The notes beneath the pieces are model-generated. The model was given only the letters and a program-made list of their open reading frames with translations, was not told the DNA's origin and did not search any database. A DNA stretch of 64,000 bases. It comes from Seison nebaliae (taxonomy: Eukaryota > Rotifera > Pararotatoria > Seisonacea > Seisonidae). Each line of letters begins with the position of its first letter. Position 1 is the first letter of the stretch. Where the stretch lies: contig JALJEE010001801.1 in NCBI GenBank assembly GCA_023231475.1, positions 180,149 to 244,148 of the forward strand, read 5' to 3'. Shown one piece after another: positions 62,577 through 64,000 of the stretch. The position numbers and the translations under genes were made by a program.

Positions 62577-63371
62577 TTGAAATTAATTGTGAAAAATCGA
62601 AGGAAACTTAATGGAACAATACAATTGAAATGTAGTACAAGTACAAATAATTTTTATTCTCTAATAGAAAAATGAAAAAATTGGAAACAATCATTGAAAT
62701 GTACTTCATTCGAATAAGGAAAACTTATTTCAATTCACATTATTTCTTTGTCTTTCCATTCGTTTCTCGTTTGAAACTCTAAGCCGAAAAGGGAGAAAGA
62801 TGAAAATTTCAATTATTTCAAATTGAAAATTTCAGTCAACAAGTTAATCCAATTTCCTCAAGATTTGATGACATATATAATTAAGAATTTCCCATAACCT
62901 TCCAACCTTCATTTGACGACCATAATTACTCACTAGAGTAATTAGATTAAACGTGTTAACTCTCACTTTATTCTTCTCTCTACTATTTCTCCTCTATTGA
63001 AATCATCAGCTCATCATTCTTTTAAATTCTTAACAACCTGTTAGCTTTAATTTCATCTGGTTAATTGATAAAATCATCTAATTTTTGGAATCAGCAAATA
63101 CCTAATAAATCATAAAGAAAGATTCGGTGACTCTTTTTTAATCACTTTTAACTAGTTACCAAAAGCAATAACATCATCTTAAAATGAGTAACATCTTAAT
63201 AAAGTATTCTTTATCCATAGGATATTTTGAATCAAAAAAAGGTTCACAATAAAAATGTTTTTTCTTCCTAAATATTCATCCTATTAACTTCATTTTTTAA
63301 GCATACATACATTTCTGTTTAAACATTATTGCAAAAAATTTAAGAAAATTGAAAAAGCAGTTTAAATATAA
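62577..63371. other. Intergenic region upstream of SLMAP-like gene
   Basis: About 800 bp, AT-rich, presumably carrying the promoter of the minus-strand SLMAP-like gene and the left boundary of the retrotransposon copy. No coding sequence and no clear target-site duplication seen. Confidence 0.5.
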
Positions 63372-64000
63372 AAGTTGTTAAATAATTTATTAAAAACATT
63401 CGTAAAAGTGAAAATAAAAAAATGTGAATTGATTGAGGATGATTCTTTATTGGGTGCTGAATGGGGAACAGTTCTATTCCTTTTGGTTTTTCCTTCAAAA
63501 AAAGGACAGTTCTACGCTTTTCATTGGCTGAGATCATTACCGATTTCCATCTCGCAGTTAACTTCCCATTATGTGTATCTTTCGCCGGCAATTCCTCCTA
63601 AAGGGATCTGTGGAAAAGGAAGATGTTCGTCAGGAATGATCATTTTTGTTCGGAAATCCTTACGATCTTCCGAGTTCAGAATTCACTCTGAATCTATTTG
63701 TTCGATCAGTGTAAATAATGTCTTATTAGTGAATTTCTATGGTAACAGCTATAAGAAAACGACTACAGTGACGATGTTAGAAGAATTTTTGTCTGATGAA
63801 TGTATTGGTAAATCGTTCATTATTGCCGGTGATTTTAATCTTTCACCGAAGGACATCGAATTGTTGCTGAAAAGTGGAAAGAATCTCTTATCTGAATTCA
63901 ACTGTCTCTTTATCGATCTTGAATTATGTGATAAATCTTCATTTTCTTTTCAATCGGCAAATGGGAAATCATGGATTGATCATATCATCTTATCCCAACA
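63372..64000 (+). mobile_element. Non-LTR retrotransposon, endonuclease (APE-type) part, cut by window edge
   Basis: One frame stays open for 209 codons from 63372 to the last base. It shows the apurinic-type endonuclease features of LINE-like elements: GRCSSGMIIFVRKSL (the usual gly-rich strand before the VRK), SISVNNVLLVNFYGN, the metal-binding block IIAGDFNLSP, and SWIDHIILS with the catalytic Asp-His. The reverse transcriptase would lie past the right edge. The start has no suitable ATG before mid-domain and the N-terminal strand with the QE motif is not recognisable, so the copy is probably 5' truncated. The frame itself has no stop or frameshift, which suggests a fairly young insertion. 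The GC content is higher than in the flanks. Clade (CR1, Jockey, RTE or other) cannot be told from this part. Confidence 0.85.

Overview
This window is eukaryotic nuclear DNA from an animal. It is AT-rich, full of short microsatellites, and its genes carry GT-AG introns that are mostly only 42-60 nt long, with a few of 0.1-0.9 kb. The proteins are metazoan: kinesin-1 heavy chain, an ELAV/Hu RNA-binding protein, a KLF10/11-type zinc-finger factor, SLMAP, a furin-like convertase, HBS1, prefoldin 5, a CTR copper transporter and an EFCAB7 relative. Asn, Gln, Ser and Thr tracts inside coding regions, tiny introns and a secreted papain-family protein without its catalytic cysteine would fit a small-genome arthropod, for example an acariform mite. 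That placement is inference; no sequence here fixes the species.

Layout, left to right: kinesin-1 heavy chain (minus, runs off the left edge, no intron in 980 codons); EFCAB7-like (plus, intronless); an unrecognised Ser/Asn-rich protein (minus, intronless); about 7 kb with no gene I can support (9.1-16.2 kb); a same-strand cluster of prefoldin 5 and three unrecognised proteins (16.2-21.7 kb), the last ending 29 bp from the convergent end of a furin-like convertase (minus); HBS1-like GTPase (plus); an inactive cathepsin-like protein (minus); CTR copper transporter (plus); a three-exon coiled-coil protein (plus); about 9.5 kb with only candidate exons (33.0-42.5 kb); ELAV-like (plus); a foldback array of 16-bp repeats near 46.0-46.3 kb; an unrecognised single-pass membrane protein (plus); a KLF10/11-like factor (minus, intronless); about 7.3 kb with nothing convincing (51.4-58.7 kb); SLMAP-like with nine exons (minus); and the 5' part of a non-LTR retrotransposon endonuclease running off the right edge (plus).

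The genes do not form one pathway. They are mostly housekeeping or regulatory genes packed closely, with long non-coding stretches beside the ELAV and KLF genes, as is common around developmental regulators. I found no RNA genes, CRISPR arrays or prokaryotic features. Splice-joined models were built by eye from reading-frame continuity, splice signals and recalled family features; no database search was possible.
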